Assembly (NCBI GenBank): GCA_015501605.1
Contig: JADNRZ010000009.1
Span: 1,116,001-1,180,000 of the forward strand
DNA from: Panaeolus papilionaceus
Taxonomy: Eukaryota > Basidiomycota > Agaricomycetes > Agaricales
Direction: 5' to 3'
Length of the DNA: 64,000 bases
The notes under the pieces are model-generated. The model saw nothing but the letters and a program-made list of their open reading frames with translations. It had not been told where the DNA came from and searched no databases. The translations under genes were made by a program, and so were the position numbers. Positions 23,954-35,300 of this stretch are shown in pieces (the stretch's first letter is position 1; each line of letters begins with the position of its first letter).

Positions 23954-26900
23954 TCTGTGATACCTTTATTAATCGTATTATCAATATTATGTGACGCGCG
24001 TCCTTATTAACAAAACATATGATTACATTCCCCAAAGCCACAAGGGAGTCACCGCAGTTGTGATATACCAACGTACATCTACCGAGCACCTATGCAGTCA
24101 TAATTGCTCAATTCACAACGCAGCACAGAATTGCTGGTGATTTTCTAGATGTTTGTGCAAAGACAAAGGACGGATCGGCTATAGGCCAAATTTCCACTGA
24201 TTGGTTATCGTGGGCAGCTCAAGTTACTGCAGATGTTAGTTCGTCATGAAGCTGAGCCGTCCCTTCGCATTAAAGTTAATATAAGTGTACATGTCTCGAA
24301 CGCGAGGGTCGTGCATGTGGCCCGTGATCGAGACATTGAAAAACGCGAGCCCCTTCTTTCCGCTGCAATGCGATGGTGAGAGTGTGTTTCGAGTGGGCAA
24401 TACAGAAATGCACATATTGAGGCTCGACTATACCTTTCCTGATTTTTTCTACTGATCCGGAACTTGGACCAATTCTCAGAGTACGAGGATAGCCATTAGT
24501 CGGCGTTTCTCTTAATTCTCGCCACATGTTGCTAATATATACAGAGGTGTAATGTATAAGAACACGGTCATCAAGGCTTTTCGAATGTTACTTCTCCGAG
24601 CAACTAGTTACGCCCCCGGCACTTCAAATGCACAGACTGTTTGTAGATTCAGCCCCCGAGTTATCAACGTGACGGAAATTAGACCGAGGGAGATAGCATC
24701 TGCGACTCTGTGGTCCACATGCCTATTGTTAACGCCCACTCTCAACCTCCTGTTATCTGATGATCGAAGGTGATGGCCGTCCCCGTGGTCATTCCCTTCC
24801 GGTCGTTTTCAGTTGACTCCCATCCGTTTTTCATTTGTGATCGCTTATTTTTGCTCCCCAATCTCGCATTTCATGACACTTTCCCCGCAATCGCTTGGCG
24901 AGTCTGCTGTATTAACCGAACCTCCAGCCTCATTTCGGTCTCGAGCTCATGCATTATGTTCCTCTGAAAGTCGTGTCCCTAGATGTCCTGCTTCATCTGA
25001 CAACAACAGGGGTCAATTCCTGTTTGATAACAGTTCAGTGTCGCAAAGTTGCTGATACCTTCCATACTTTCAATGGGTATTGATTGATTTCTGTATTGAC
25101 ACTCTCGCACTGGCGATCATTCTACATTCAATAAAACCCTTGTATACTTTTGGGGTGTGCTCTTCCAGTATCACTACGTTAACGGCGCTTTCTTCTGGCT
25201 AAATAATAGGAGGAGTTGTATTGCAGTCATATGGCCAACATAACCGCTTATTGGGTTATTGGGCACGAGGTTCATCCCCGTATTGTCTAAAGCATAAAGA
25301 AATGGTCATGCCTCGCGTAGTTGGGCGAGAGCTTTGCTTGCTAATAGCAGGAGATCGCTCGTGACATCCAAGAGTGGGTCCGGTAAGCTCGGTGGGCAGT
25401 GCATTGACGCGGATTGCGTTACTCTCGAAGTCGATGTATACTGCACAACTTGTTTATCACTCCACGATCTAGGAGACTCGCAATACATTGATGTGATACA
25501 CCTGTGCTGGGTAGAATATGGATTACGCATGCATTTCGGCCCCTTCCTCCGCTTGTATAGCAGATATTTGAACAGGAGGCAGGGTGCACGCAAAGGTGCG
25601 GTAAAATTGCACTGATTGGCGTTGCCTCTCTCGCCACCCCGAATAAATGGATAGCTCTACGAGCAACACTTCCCTCACACTATGGGTGCTTGACCGGAAA
25701 TGTGTGAGAACGGCGTTCAATTTTATGAACAGAGTTTACGAAGGGTTAAGGAATGAGGCCGTTACTCCGACGAAGAGACCAATCCTGTTCATTCATTCAT
25801 CCTGCCCGCCTTGATATGTACGTTATATGCAGATGAGCGGCTTTAGGTCTCTGCGAGCTCTGCCTCGTTGTTTTGAGTTGGATTACGAGTACTTCGCGGA
25901 GTTTGGATCTGATACTCTCTCGGATCGAACTTACCTATCTGGCAAGTTCCATCGACGATACTGAATTGTGTGGCCCCTCGGTTGCTTTATCCTCCTTTTG
26001 GATCGGTTCATCAGCCGCTATACCGGCTTGGTTGATGTTTTCCATCCAACTTACCCTTACTCACCCCTGTTTCTGCTTTTTTGTTTGTCTTCCTGCATAG
26101 TCTTGGCAAGGAATGAAATACATTAGTAGGTTGTATTCAAGTTGCTAAATTCTGTTGTTGTGGGATCAAAACCAAATCAAAACCTTACTTTGTACCGTTT
26201 AGAGACTATCAGCAATGGGCCGCATACGATCCCGTCATGATTTCATCAAACGAGACGGTTTACTCTTTGCCTCGTCGGATTAATCCGTGAGCATCCAGCA
26301 AAAGACTTCATTTCGGATGCTGTGTTGACAATATCGTCGAGGAGACTGTCATGAGTTCTCTATGTTTCTTCAAACGGCCCGCAGCGGAGCGCAAGTTCGT
26401 ACATTCCCCCTGTTTCATTTATTTACAAACTTATCATTGGGTATGTTGTCTCTAATTGTCATGCTCTGACCACGAAAGGCGTAGTTGTTAATATTTGAAA
26501 ATTGAAACTCGCAACCCACAGGCTTTGGTAGGAAACATTTTCTGTGTGTATTATATGGCTCAGGACGAATGGAAAAACTCACCGGGATTTTCCCCTCTTG
26601 AGCGTGATGAAAGGAAAGTTTGCCCGCTTTCACCTGATGTTGATATGTAGTCCACTATGTGCCTATCTTTAGCATCTTGTGGGCTCATTCGGTCTTGCAG
26701 CATTCAATATTCAACATTCTTCCTAACATATGTTAAAAGTTCTCACCAACTAGCCAGGCCAACCCCCACTGGCTCCATTAAGAAGCAAATCAGCAAATTC
26801 TTCATCTCCTCGTTTCACGGGCGGGCACAGGATCGCGGTCGTAGACTATGGGCGTCTATTGCCGTTCATTTTGCGTAGAGTCGCGTAATGTCAGTCGATT

Positions 26901-29500
26901 GTATTCCATCTGCATTGTCGAAACCCTCCCTCTTCTTCGGCGACGTCTCTGCTGTCTATCCAGGCTGAGGGTCTGCATATGGCGGCAGTCTATTATTAGT
27001 GAGGCGGCCGCCACAATCAAATGACTGATACGATGTTATCTGAGTGCAATCAGAACACATTCGAAATATCAACAAGAGGTCATCGAGATTAAACGTTCAG
27101 ATAATATTGAGGCCACTCCATGGACGGTTACTGGCGCTACTCGTCCTAATGCATCGGAACGCAGTTCAGGTATGCTCAGGTGACTCCAACTCCGCCGCTT
27201 ATGCAGGTTCTTGGTGATTTGTATGCCGTGAAGAGGTCGTTTCCTTCGAAAGAACGGGTTCAGAGCTTCCCATGAGTTCACACCTCCCACCTCCGGACCT
27301 GAATTACTCCCAAGAACCCTGCTTATGGAGAAAGGACTCACAGCCTCTTCCGAAAGCACGAGCATCAGAACAAAGTTTACGATACAATCGATGCAGTGCG
27401 GGCTTGTGTAACTGCTATAGTCATATTTCCAAAAGCTTCGTTAAGTTTTACCATATTACTCCTGGTGACGCATCTCCCCTTGGTGCGGATGACGATCCAA
27501 AGGGATGAAGGAGCTAATAACGGACTGATCTATTCCATTGGCATTTATCCGCTGCTGTACCTATCAATTAGTGTTCGAGCAGTAGCTTCGACGACCAGTG
27601 CATGATGCGGCATAAGTAGTAAGTGAAGCAGTGTTTTGCGGTCAAAGGGGTCTTCAGTCCAAAGTCCAATCTAGCCTTTTTCGTGCAACTCGGTTGAGAT
27701 ATACGGGATGTCGTACTTGTTTATTTGCCTTTGAATGCTTCACTGGCTTCATTTCGCATTCCAACAATGAGGCTGAGGAGCGGCTGAAGAGTTACCGTAG
27801 TCGTCTACAAGCCTCTCACACCCACCAAAGACCACGATGCGTTCATTATACCTTTCAAGCTCTGCACTCTCTAGGGCGAGCCTTGGCCCCTTTACGCAAT
27901 CTCGCTTCGAATTCTTTCACGGTTAGAAGAACGCTTCGACCAGACCTAAAGAAGCGCGTGACGCTTCGAACAGAAAGCACGGAGCGTATAGGCGCTGCCT
28001 TTGAACAGATTCGATTAATGAACGATATGCCAAGGATTAAAATAGCCCTCGTAATCTCTGTGGGGTGGTATCACTTACCGCAAAGCTGCCGCCAAGGCAC
28101 GCGACAGCGCTCGTGTTCCCCGTGGAGTTGAGGGTTCAGTGCACAGTGCCCACTCACAAGTTCAACCCCCCTGTCTCCAAGGCTGACTATTCATGATATA
28201 GACACGAATGAAACCTTGAGTGGAAGACACAGTCGGTCTTTTGCTCCTACTATAAGATGTACAAGCGGATCGCTTCAAATAAGCTCCTCCGAGTTAAAGT
28301 CGATGAAGAACAAACTTCGTAATCGAAATGAGGCCGGGGACAAATACCGCGAGCAATAATGGTAAGGTTTCAGACTACCTTGCTTAATTGACCCTAAATT
28401 TTCTAGGGGATATGGGGAGCTGTGAAAAAACGCGCAGCCACGAACGAAAAAAAAAAAAAGTGCACACAAAGGAAATGAACGCGGGTCCCACCCATTCTGC
28501 CTTTCATTCGAGGGGCATAATCGAAGGCAGGGAAATCATGTGAAGATGTCTATCAAACTTGCCAGCGGTAAGAGGGACAGGACGAGGAGAGTTTGTGCCA
28601 ATCGTTGGCTGTCTGTGCTTGTCTCACGGCTTACGGAAACTCGGTCTCCAATTGGGAGTTGGCTTGCGCACTGAACCTCAATTGCACACATGCGTCATCC
28701 TGCACAAAATTGCAGTCTCCACCATTAACGGAACTTCAGACGATCCATCAGGATCATGGGAGCGCATGAAGAGAGGTTCTTCCTTTACATACATGGGCAT
28801 TTGTATATATATATCCAGTATTTTACCCATATTTGATCTACTGTTGGTGAGAAGAAGCAAAGAAGGAAGAAGAGAGGAGAAGGAAAAGCGGGAAGGGTCT
28901 AGCAGCGGCGGCAAATGAATGAGGAAGTGTGGGCGCGCAGTCGCGTCATAAAACCGTAAATTGGATGTGGCGACAAGATAATTGTTTCCTCCAATCTTCT
29001 CCTTCCTTTAAGCCTCAATATTTTTTTTGAAATGCTGATATTTCCTCCCTCGTTTCTCGCGATCAGGGCCGACGATGGTCCGCGAACTTTTTTTTTCCTT
29101 CTTCAGAATCTTCACTTTCGTTTCCACTTTTGCGTGATGCATAGGCGACAGAACAAACAAACATGCATTATGAATCGCTTTAGGCGTCCGTTTGCATCAA
29201 AGTCTACACCCACGACCTGAACTTTGTTCTTTATCCGTTGCACAATTCTCCCACCGCCGCCTCCGAAACCATCCCCATGCCCCATCCCAACAAAGCGGGA
29301 TGGATTCTGCTTCCAAGTTGCATCATTTGCCTATTGTGCACATCTTACTAGAAATCTATCGAGGTACCAGGTTGTTCTTCGTGTGAATTGGTCGCGGACT
29401 TTTTTTCCCAAGTTCCTACGTCAGATGAACAAACACGGACAGATAAAGAGAGAAAAAGCAATCGAACACCGGTATGAAACACGGAATCAGAATGGACTTG

Positions 29501-30114
29501 GGGGTGGATCTCTCTCTGAATGAATCCCCTCGTATCTTGTATCTCAAATGTTATCGATGATTCACGCAACCGAAAGGCGTTGATTATACATATTAATTTC
29601 AATGCTAGAATATTTTCAGGGCTTGTGCAGTGTGAGTGAGTAAAACAAGTCCGTGGGGGTAGGAAAAAGGTAAGGGTGGACAAATAACAAGATAGGTGCG
29701 ATAACCAGACTAGAAGGAGAGACACTAAAGCAAAGCAAAGAAATAGGTAATACGACAACTAAAACGTAAGTAGCGATAGGCAGATATTCGAACCCCAACA
29801 GCAAGCATGGAATGGAAGAGAGAAAACGACCCGTGTGGGCGAGCAATTGAAGGGGATAGATATGAAGTAGCAGAAAAATGGTATGTGTTGACACTAGGTA
29901 TTTGAGAAGCAAAAATGAGCAACTATACACCGTCCGCGCCCCCGAGATGTAAATTATACAAGGGGAAAATGTGGGATTTAACGAAGAGACGCGAGCAGCC
30001 CACAAAGAAAGAGGGAAAAGATGCAGATAGCATAACATGGGTACAGGCTGGAATGGGACAGAAAAAAAAAGATTGATTAGACGTTTCGATCGTCATCAGA
30101 AGGGGGATAGATCA
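29501..30114. other. Probable 3' UTR side of the homeobox gene
   Basis: Purine-rich on the plus strand, hence pyrimidine-rich in the direction of the homeobox gene. The 140-codon hydrophobic frame on the minus strand at 29616-30038 follows from that composition, not from selection. No gene is supported. Confidence 0.4.
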
Positions 30115-31878
30115 TCAGGGTGGGGTTCCGTAGCCAGAGCCCGAGCCCGAACCAGAATGGTTCTCGTTGTTGAAATACTGATGGCTCGAAGTCGACGAAC
30201 GTGGACTGGGGGCCATGTTATTGTACATTCCCTGGCTCGACGAGCTATGGCTAGAGAAGGGGTTGTTGGAGAGGGATGGGGGAGCGGACAGTGGAACATC
30301 CGAGGACATGTAGCTGGATGACTGCGTGTGACCTGAGCTATGAGTGCCTTGGCCAGGGGTGTACAGCCCCATATGATGACGGGACTGTCCGTACTCCAGT
30401 CCGCTGAGGTGGTGATTAGATCGGGAAGAAGAAAGTCCCAACATATGGCGTGAGGAACCTCCACCAACATATTCGGAACTGGAGTGGTGATGGCCATTGG
30501 GACTGTTTGGCATAGATTGGAGGGTCATAGGGTGATAGAGATGAAGGGCGTCCGCAGCGGGCATGGAAGCGCGGCGGCCTATAGGATCCAACATCCCATT
30601 CAAAGACGCACTCCTTCCTGTAGGAGGGAAGGGCGCGGTAGTCGTGGGTCCGGAAGCAGCTCGGTGAGCAGGTGCCAAGATACGACGGCGAGCCTGTAGG
30701 AATAAAAGTGGGGTTAGCAACGAAGGACGTCGAACGAAAAAAATTAGAAAGCAACGAACGTTGATCATCCAGTTGGAGACCTGGCTCATGCTCAAGCCAG
30801 TGGCGTGGCAGAGCTGTTTTTTCTCCTCCTCGGAAGGGTATGGGTGGTCAGAGTGACGATGGAGCCAAGACTTGAGGTAGTCGGTGGTCTCCTTCGGCAG
30901 CTTGCCTCGCTTACGCTGGGGGCGATCGACGAGGGTGGTAGAGGAAGGCATGCCTTGGTGAGAGGGGGAACGGGAAGGGGATGAGACGGAAATGTTGGGG
31001 CCTTGGCCTAGGGAGGGAGAATATTGGGGGCTTCCGGAGGGGAGGACAAAATCAGAATTTGGGAAGGACCACTCGCCCTTTATCCCTGAGGCAGACCTAC
31101 GATCATGCTGTCCCGAAATGCGACCCGAACCTGCAAACATCTGTGCCTGGGACATTGGGGCGCTAAAGGACGCATGGCGTAAACCATCATCATATTTCAC
31201 AGCCGGACTTGATAGCTGTCCCGGGGTGGAACTAGGACGGACGATTGCTGAAGGAGAGTTGTTCCAATTGTCAGATTCTGGGTAGGGGGATAGTCCTGGA
31301 GTTCGGAGATCCGAATTCAAAGGGGAATTAAAATGTGAAGATGAGAACGAGCTGGAGGGTGTAGTACCGTTGGACAAACCAGAATTAGGGTATGGTGAGG
31401 ATTCATAAGAATTCGCAACACCATTGAAATTAACGTCTAGCTTTGGACGAGTATTGGGTGGGCGGTCGTTATTCGAGTCGTCACCATTTGGAGGGAAAGT
31501 GTATGAAGAAAGAGAAGATTGATTCGAAGGCGTGTAATTTTGACGAAGACTAGTTGGAGGATAGGGCGCGTGCCGGACGCGACTTTCGAAATGAAGTGTT
31601 GGAAGTGAAGCTCGACGACTTCCTTCTAGTCGATAGTCCTCGAAAGTCGTTGAAATCGAAGGTAATTGAACTTTTTGACCGACATCATTCGATTGATGAT
31701 CATGTTGAAACTTGTCTGAATGTTGCTGCGAGTCTGTATCCCAAGATGAAGGATGGTCTGGTGATTCTCTCTGCCTCTTAGGTAGCGGTGAGCTCTCTGA
31801 AGGGGTCAAAGAGCGCTTCTCCCCCCTTGAGAGTATGCTCGAATCGGTGTCGGTGGTTGAAGTGGCTGAGCTGGACAT
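30115..31878 (-). CDS. KN-type (TALE-like) homeobox transcription factor
   Basis: Two exons, 30760-31878 and 30115-30693, give 565 residues from the ATG at 31878. The protein is Ser/Pro/Asn-rich and apparently disordered outside one homeodomain at about residues 322-383: RKRGKLPKETTDYLKSWL, then a three-residue-extended loop (HSDHPYPSEEE) typical of the TALE class, then the recognition helix LSMSQVSNWMINARRRIL. Such factors bind DNA in the nucleus. The tail is rich in Ser, His and Gly. The intron at 30694-30759 is 66 nt, free of in-frame stops, and cuts the recognition helix between WMIN and ARRR. The frame is open upstream of the ATG back to a TTCAG acceptor near 31919, so an earlier coding exon is possible but could not be joined in phase. 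It is not next to recognisable mating-locus genes. Confidence 0.88.
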   Translation of the reverse strand: MSSSATSTTDTDSSILSRGEKRSLTPSESSPLPKRQRESPDHPSSWDTDSQQHSDKFQHDHQSNDVGQKVQLPSISTTFEDYRLEGSRRASLPTLHFESRVRHAPYPPTSLRQNYTPSNQSSLSSYTFPPNGDDSNNDRPPNTRPKLDVNFNGVANSYESSPYPNSGLSNGTTPSSSFSSSHFNSPLNSDLRTPGLSPYPESDNWNNSPSAIVRPSSTPGQLSSPAVKYDDGLRHASFSAPMSQAQMFAGSGRISGQHDRRSASGIKGEWSFPNSDFVLPSGSPQYSPSLGQGPNISVSSPSRSPSHQGMPSSTTLVDRPQRKRGKLPKETTDYLKSWLHRHSDHPYPSEEEKKQLCHATGLSMSQVSNWMINVRCFLIFFVRRPSLLTPLLFLQARRRILAPAHRAASGPTTTAPFPPTGRSASLNGMLDPIGRRASMPAADALHLYHPMTLQSMPNSPNGHHHSSSEYVGGGSSRHMLGLSSSRSNHHLSGLEYGQSRHHMGLYTPGQGTHSSGHTQSSSYMSSDVPLSAPPSLSNNPFSSHSSSSQGMYNNMAPSPRSSTSSHQYFNNENHSGSGSGSGYGTPP

Positions 31879-31918
31879 TCGCCTCGAATCGTAGTCGAGA
31901 TCAGAGTCTGGAGTAGCA

Positions 31919-32363
31919 CTGAATGCAATAGGGTTTGTTAGTTTATGTTGACAGATGTAAAAAAGGGGAACAAGAAAAAAGATGAACTTGCATGATAGGG
32001 TGGTCGTTGAGAAAAGAAATATCCTTATTCAGGGCGAACTGCAACTGGGCAACGTTATAGCTGTTCAGTTGTTGGTCAGTGTGGGACAAGAGATGCTCAG
32101 ACGGCATAGGGGCGATTTGATTTCGTGTTTTTCTGTGAAAAAAAAAAAAGTCAACAAGAGTGCAGGGGTATTTAAGTCTATTACACGAACCAGGTAGATA
32201 CAAGTGTGAGAGATGCGAATAAGATTCGAATCTTACATACAACATCCTTCCATTCAATTACCATTCCTACAATTAATCACAATTCAACAACTAAACTCGG
32301 TACAAATTCAGGAACGAACCAGTTCAAGATAGTAAAATAAATGTTATTATTATTAAATATTAT
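31919..32363 (-). other. 5' leader of the homeobox gene with a candidate upstream exon or short upstream frame
   Basis: On the minus strand a coding-looking stretch runs from a poly-T/CACAG acceptor near 32140 down to about 31990. It starts MPSEHLLSHTDQQLNSYNV and ends LNDHPIMQ before a possible GTTCAT donor. Spliced to the acceptor near 31919 it would be out of phase with the homeobox frame and would stop after five codons. It is therefore either an upstream open reading frame or an exon whose junction I have placed wrongly. Confidence 0.35.
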
Positions 32364-35300
32364 TTATTTCTTTTTCTTTCCAAAAATACCATCAAGTAGA
32401 TCCTGCGCCTTCATGCGCTCCTTCTCCGTCACTCGCACTCCATCCAGTAAAACCATTCCCGGACACCGATTCATGATCAGCCCTCGGTATGCAAGTCTTC
32501 CGATGTACATCTCATCCGGCAGATCCCGCCGGAATTTGCTGTCCAATTCTTGCCAACTAGGGAAATTCCCGCCTCTTCCTCCTTCTCCTGTCTCCACTTC
32601 TCCAGGTTGTAGTGCTCCAGGCATATCTTTCACAAGCAGTGGTAGATACCATCCAAGTGTGCATGGGTTCATCCTGCCAACACGAATCGAATCAAATATA
32701 AAAAAACAAACAAACATATCAGCGCTTATCCCCCCCAAGCCAAGCGGAACCAAATGTTCCAAAATGAAATATCTTCGAAGCAATAAATGAAAAAAAGGCT
32801 ATAAAATAAAACGTACCTGAAATCTAGCATTTCTACATTGGGCATACCCTCCACAAGGCGGATCAGTGGCTTCGTACTCTTCAAACGAGACCCAATAAGC
32901 GTCAATTTTTGTAGCCGCGTGAACCCTTGTAGTGCCCGAACATCTTCCAGGAAGTTGTAGTTTAGATTCAATACCCTAAGATTGGGTAACAGCTTGGCCA
33001 TCCCTTCCGGAAGTCCCGTAAGTCGACACGCAGCCAACTCCAAATATATCAAGTTGTAACATGGCTCCTCCAAGAAATCGGTTTTCAACGGGTTGCCTGC
33101 AACAAGTCAAAGTCAGTCAGTCAGCCAGTCAGTTATTCCCCTGTCTCGCTTGATTTCCCGATTCACCCGTCTATCCAACACTTCAAATTTTGTCCATCCA
33201 CTTCCATCCACATTGTAATAAAAATGACAACCAAAAAAATAAAACGGCTTCTTGACTCACCAGACAGGTAGAGGCGCTTTACATCGCGTACTTCGCGGCT
33301 CTGTATCCTCCTATAGGAATTTACCGTTTAGTCTCCTATACCATCCATCCAAACAAGTTACAACTCACAATCCCCGACCACTCTGATTCCGCAGACTCAG
33401 ATTTTCGAGCTTACTCAGTCGGTCCATCCTTGCCAGAGTCGTAAGTGAATTGTTATCCGCATAAAGCGTGCGAAGGTTGGGCATAGCACCGACATCGAGA
33501 TTTTGGAGCCGATTGCCACTGACACGCAGAATACGAAGCCTGCTCATCGTGCTTTGAACAGCGAGGTGCCCCAGGCTATTCATATCTAAACAAGGAAAAT
33601 CCATCGAAATGCAACGGAGGTAAGTATCGGAACGAAATGAATAGAAACAGAAGTCAGCCACCGCAATCAGTTATGGAGAGGTCCCATGGGCACTTACCCA
33701 TGTTCAACGCAATCAGTGATTGTAATGATGATAGGCCCTCGATGCTATCCAAACGATTGTGACTAATATTGAGCATCTCTAGTCGTTTCCTTTAGGTTAA
33801 ACGAATCACAGTTAGCGTCACCTTGAAATGAATGTACTCGAAGAAAAACCACCAGGCGTGGCGTTACGAACCAGCGACATTCACCAAGATCTATGGATTT
33901 GATCAAATTGCCTTGAACACTAAGCTTCACGAGGCCATCCATGCGTTGAAGGCCATCCAGGCTCGTTATCTTGTTACCGTCAGCTTTCAATTCACGTAGA
34001 TGACGCAGGCATTCCAATTCTACGACGCGCGAAAATGGAAAAGGGAAAAGAAAAAAAATTCAGACGGCCAGGCATTATGTCACAATTAGGGCACTTACGG
34101 CGCAACGAGTCCACCTCGTTGTGGCTGATATCCAGATTCTCGAGATTAAGCAGGTGACTATACGACGTTATGCCACTGAGACTGAAGATGCACAAAAAAA
34201 CCCCGCAGGGAGTAAAAAGCACGCAGTTAGCATGGTATCCCTTGGCAAACTCATATTTTTACCCACCAATTATGAGCGACAGATAGTGTCCTGACACTGG
34301 TCGGAATTCCACTAAGCCAAGCCAATTCGTTGTGATTTCTGAAAAAAGAGCTAACGTTAACCATCCAACTCGTGTTTTTAATGGGCGCAGCAGGTCACCC
34401 GGAGAAAGTGATCGACCTACAAGCAAAGCAAGTCTAACCGCGGAAGAAACTCTTTCAACCGCGCGACACTTTCCAACTTCGCATTGGATAAATCAATGGA
34501 ACCCAGCTGCTCCCAATGTGGCTCGAATGGCTGGACGTCTGTGATCACCTCCACCAAACGGTCATGTGCAACTGCAAATGAGCATTCTGTGAGGAAAGTT
34601 CCATTGGCTTTCGCTAAACTTCGTCCAGGGGATACGTGTCCGTTGTAGCTTCTAGAGAATGCCCTACGAGGTGATTCACTCTTGCTACCACTCGCCATGC
34701 CACTACCACTTGGCCTACGAGTGGAGAGAGGCTGCAGTTCCTCAGGTCTCCCGGAACTGCTGACCTTGGAAGGTGACTCGTCCTCAGAATCTAGATCGAG
34801 AACAGAAAAAAAAAGAGATCGTATACAACAAACTAAACAAGATCCTATTGCTACTCACCAGAATCCTCCAAGGCATGCATCATGTCAGCTATGCGCTTAG
34901 ACCGTGCAGACGCTGCATAACCACCAGAAGCAGTGATACCTATGACAAACAAAAGTAGGTATAGTACCGGGAGACTCCTGTAGACGAAATTGCTAACCTT
35001 GAATCGGACCTTCTCGCTTTCCGTCCGAGAAACTTACTGACCGCTGATGGGACTTTCGCTGTAGAGGCGTTTGATAACTGCTCCGGTTTCTTAGCACCGA
35101 TGAAGGTGTTACACTGTTGCTTTTCAGTACAGACTTGATGATAGGCGTTCCATTGGGTCCCAAATTAGTGCGGCTCGGTGTACTGAATCCATTAGACGGC
35201 TCCAGCGGAGGTGCTAGGTGTCCTGGAGCGCCGTTGTGTTTGGCAGGCGAACGACCAGAGAAACTCCTATTTGGCCGAGACGGTGATTCATCGTCATCAG

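Larger units (their letters stand above)
11932..29500. other. Large gene-free block (about 17.6 kb)
   Basis: No stretch here supports a gene. Open frames are short on both strands (the longest, 166 codons at 27631-28131 +, has no recognisable motif), stops occur about as often as expected by chance, and I could not join neighbouring frames through consensus introns. I looked for reverse transcriptase and integrase signatures, tRNA internal promoter boxes, long poly-A tails, terminal repeats and CaaX-ended pheromone precursors, and found nothing convincing. Pyrimidine-rich patches near 12000-12700, 19320-20100 and 22900-23800 look faintly like decayed coding sequence. The rest of the window has a gene every 1-3 kb, so this block is a clear exception. 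It could be a decayed transposon nest, non-coding RNA territory or a diverged gene region. Confidence 0.5.

Noticed and set aside
24770..26100. Short frames ending in Cys-containing tails, considered as CaaX pheromone precursors
   Set aside because: Cysteine is not at the fourth position with aliphatic neighbours, and there is no receptor gene nearby.
27631..28131. 166-codon plus frame, longest in the gene-free block
   Set aside because: No recognisable motif, mixed Ser/Arg composition as expected by chance, and no consistent flanking exons.
29616..30038. 140-codon very hydrophobic minus-strand frame
   Set aside because: Its composition comes from a pyrimidine-rich tract downstream of the homeobox gene; overlapping frames are also open there.
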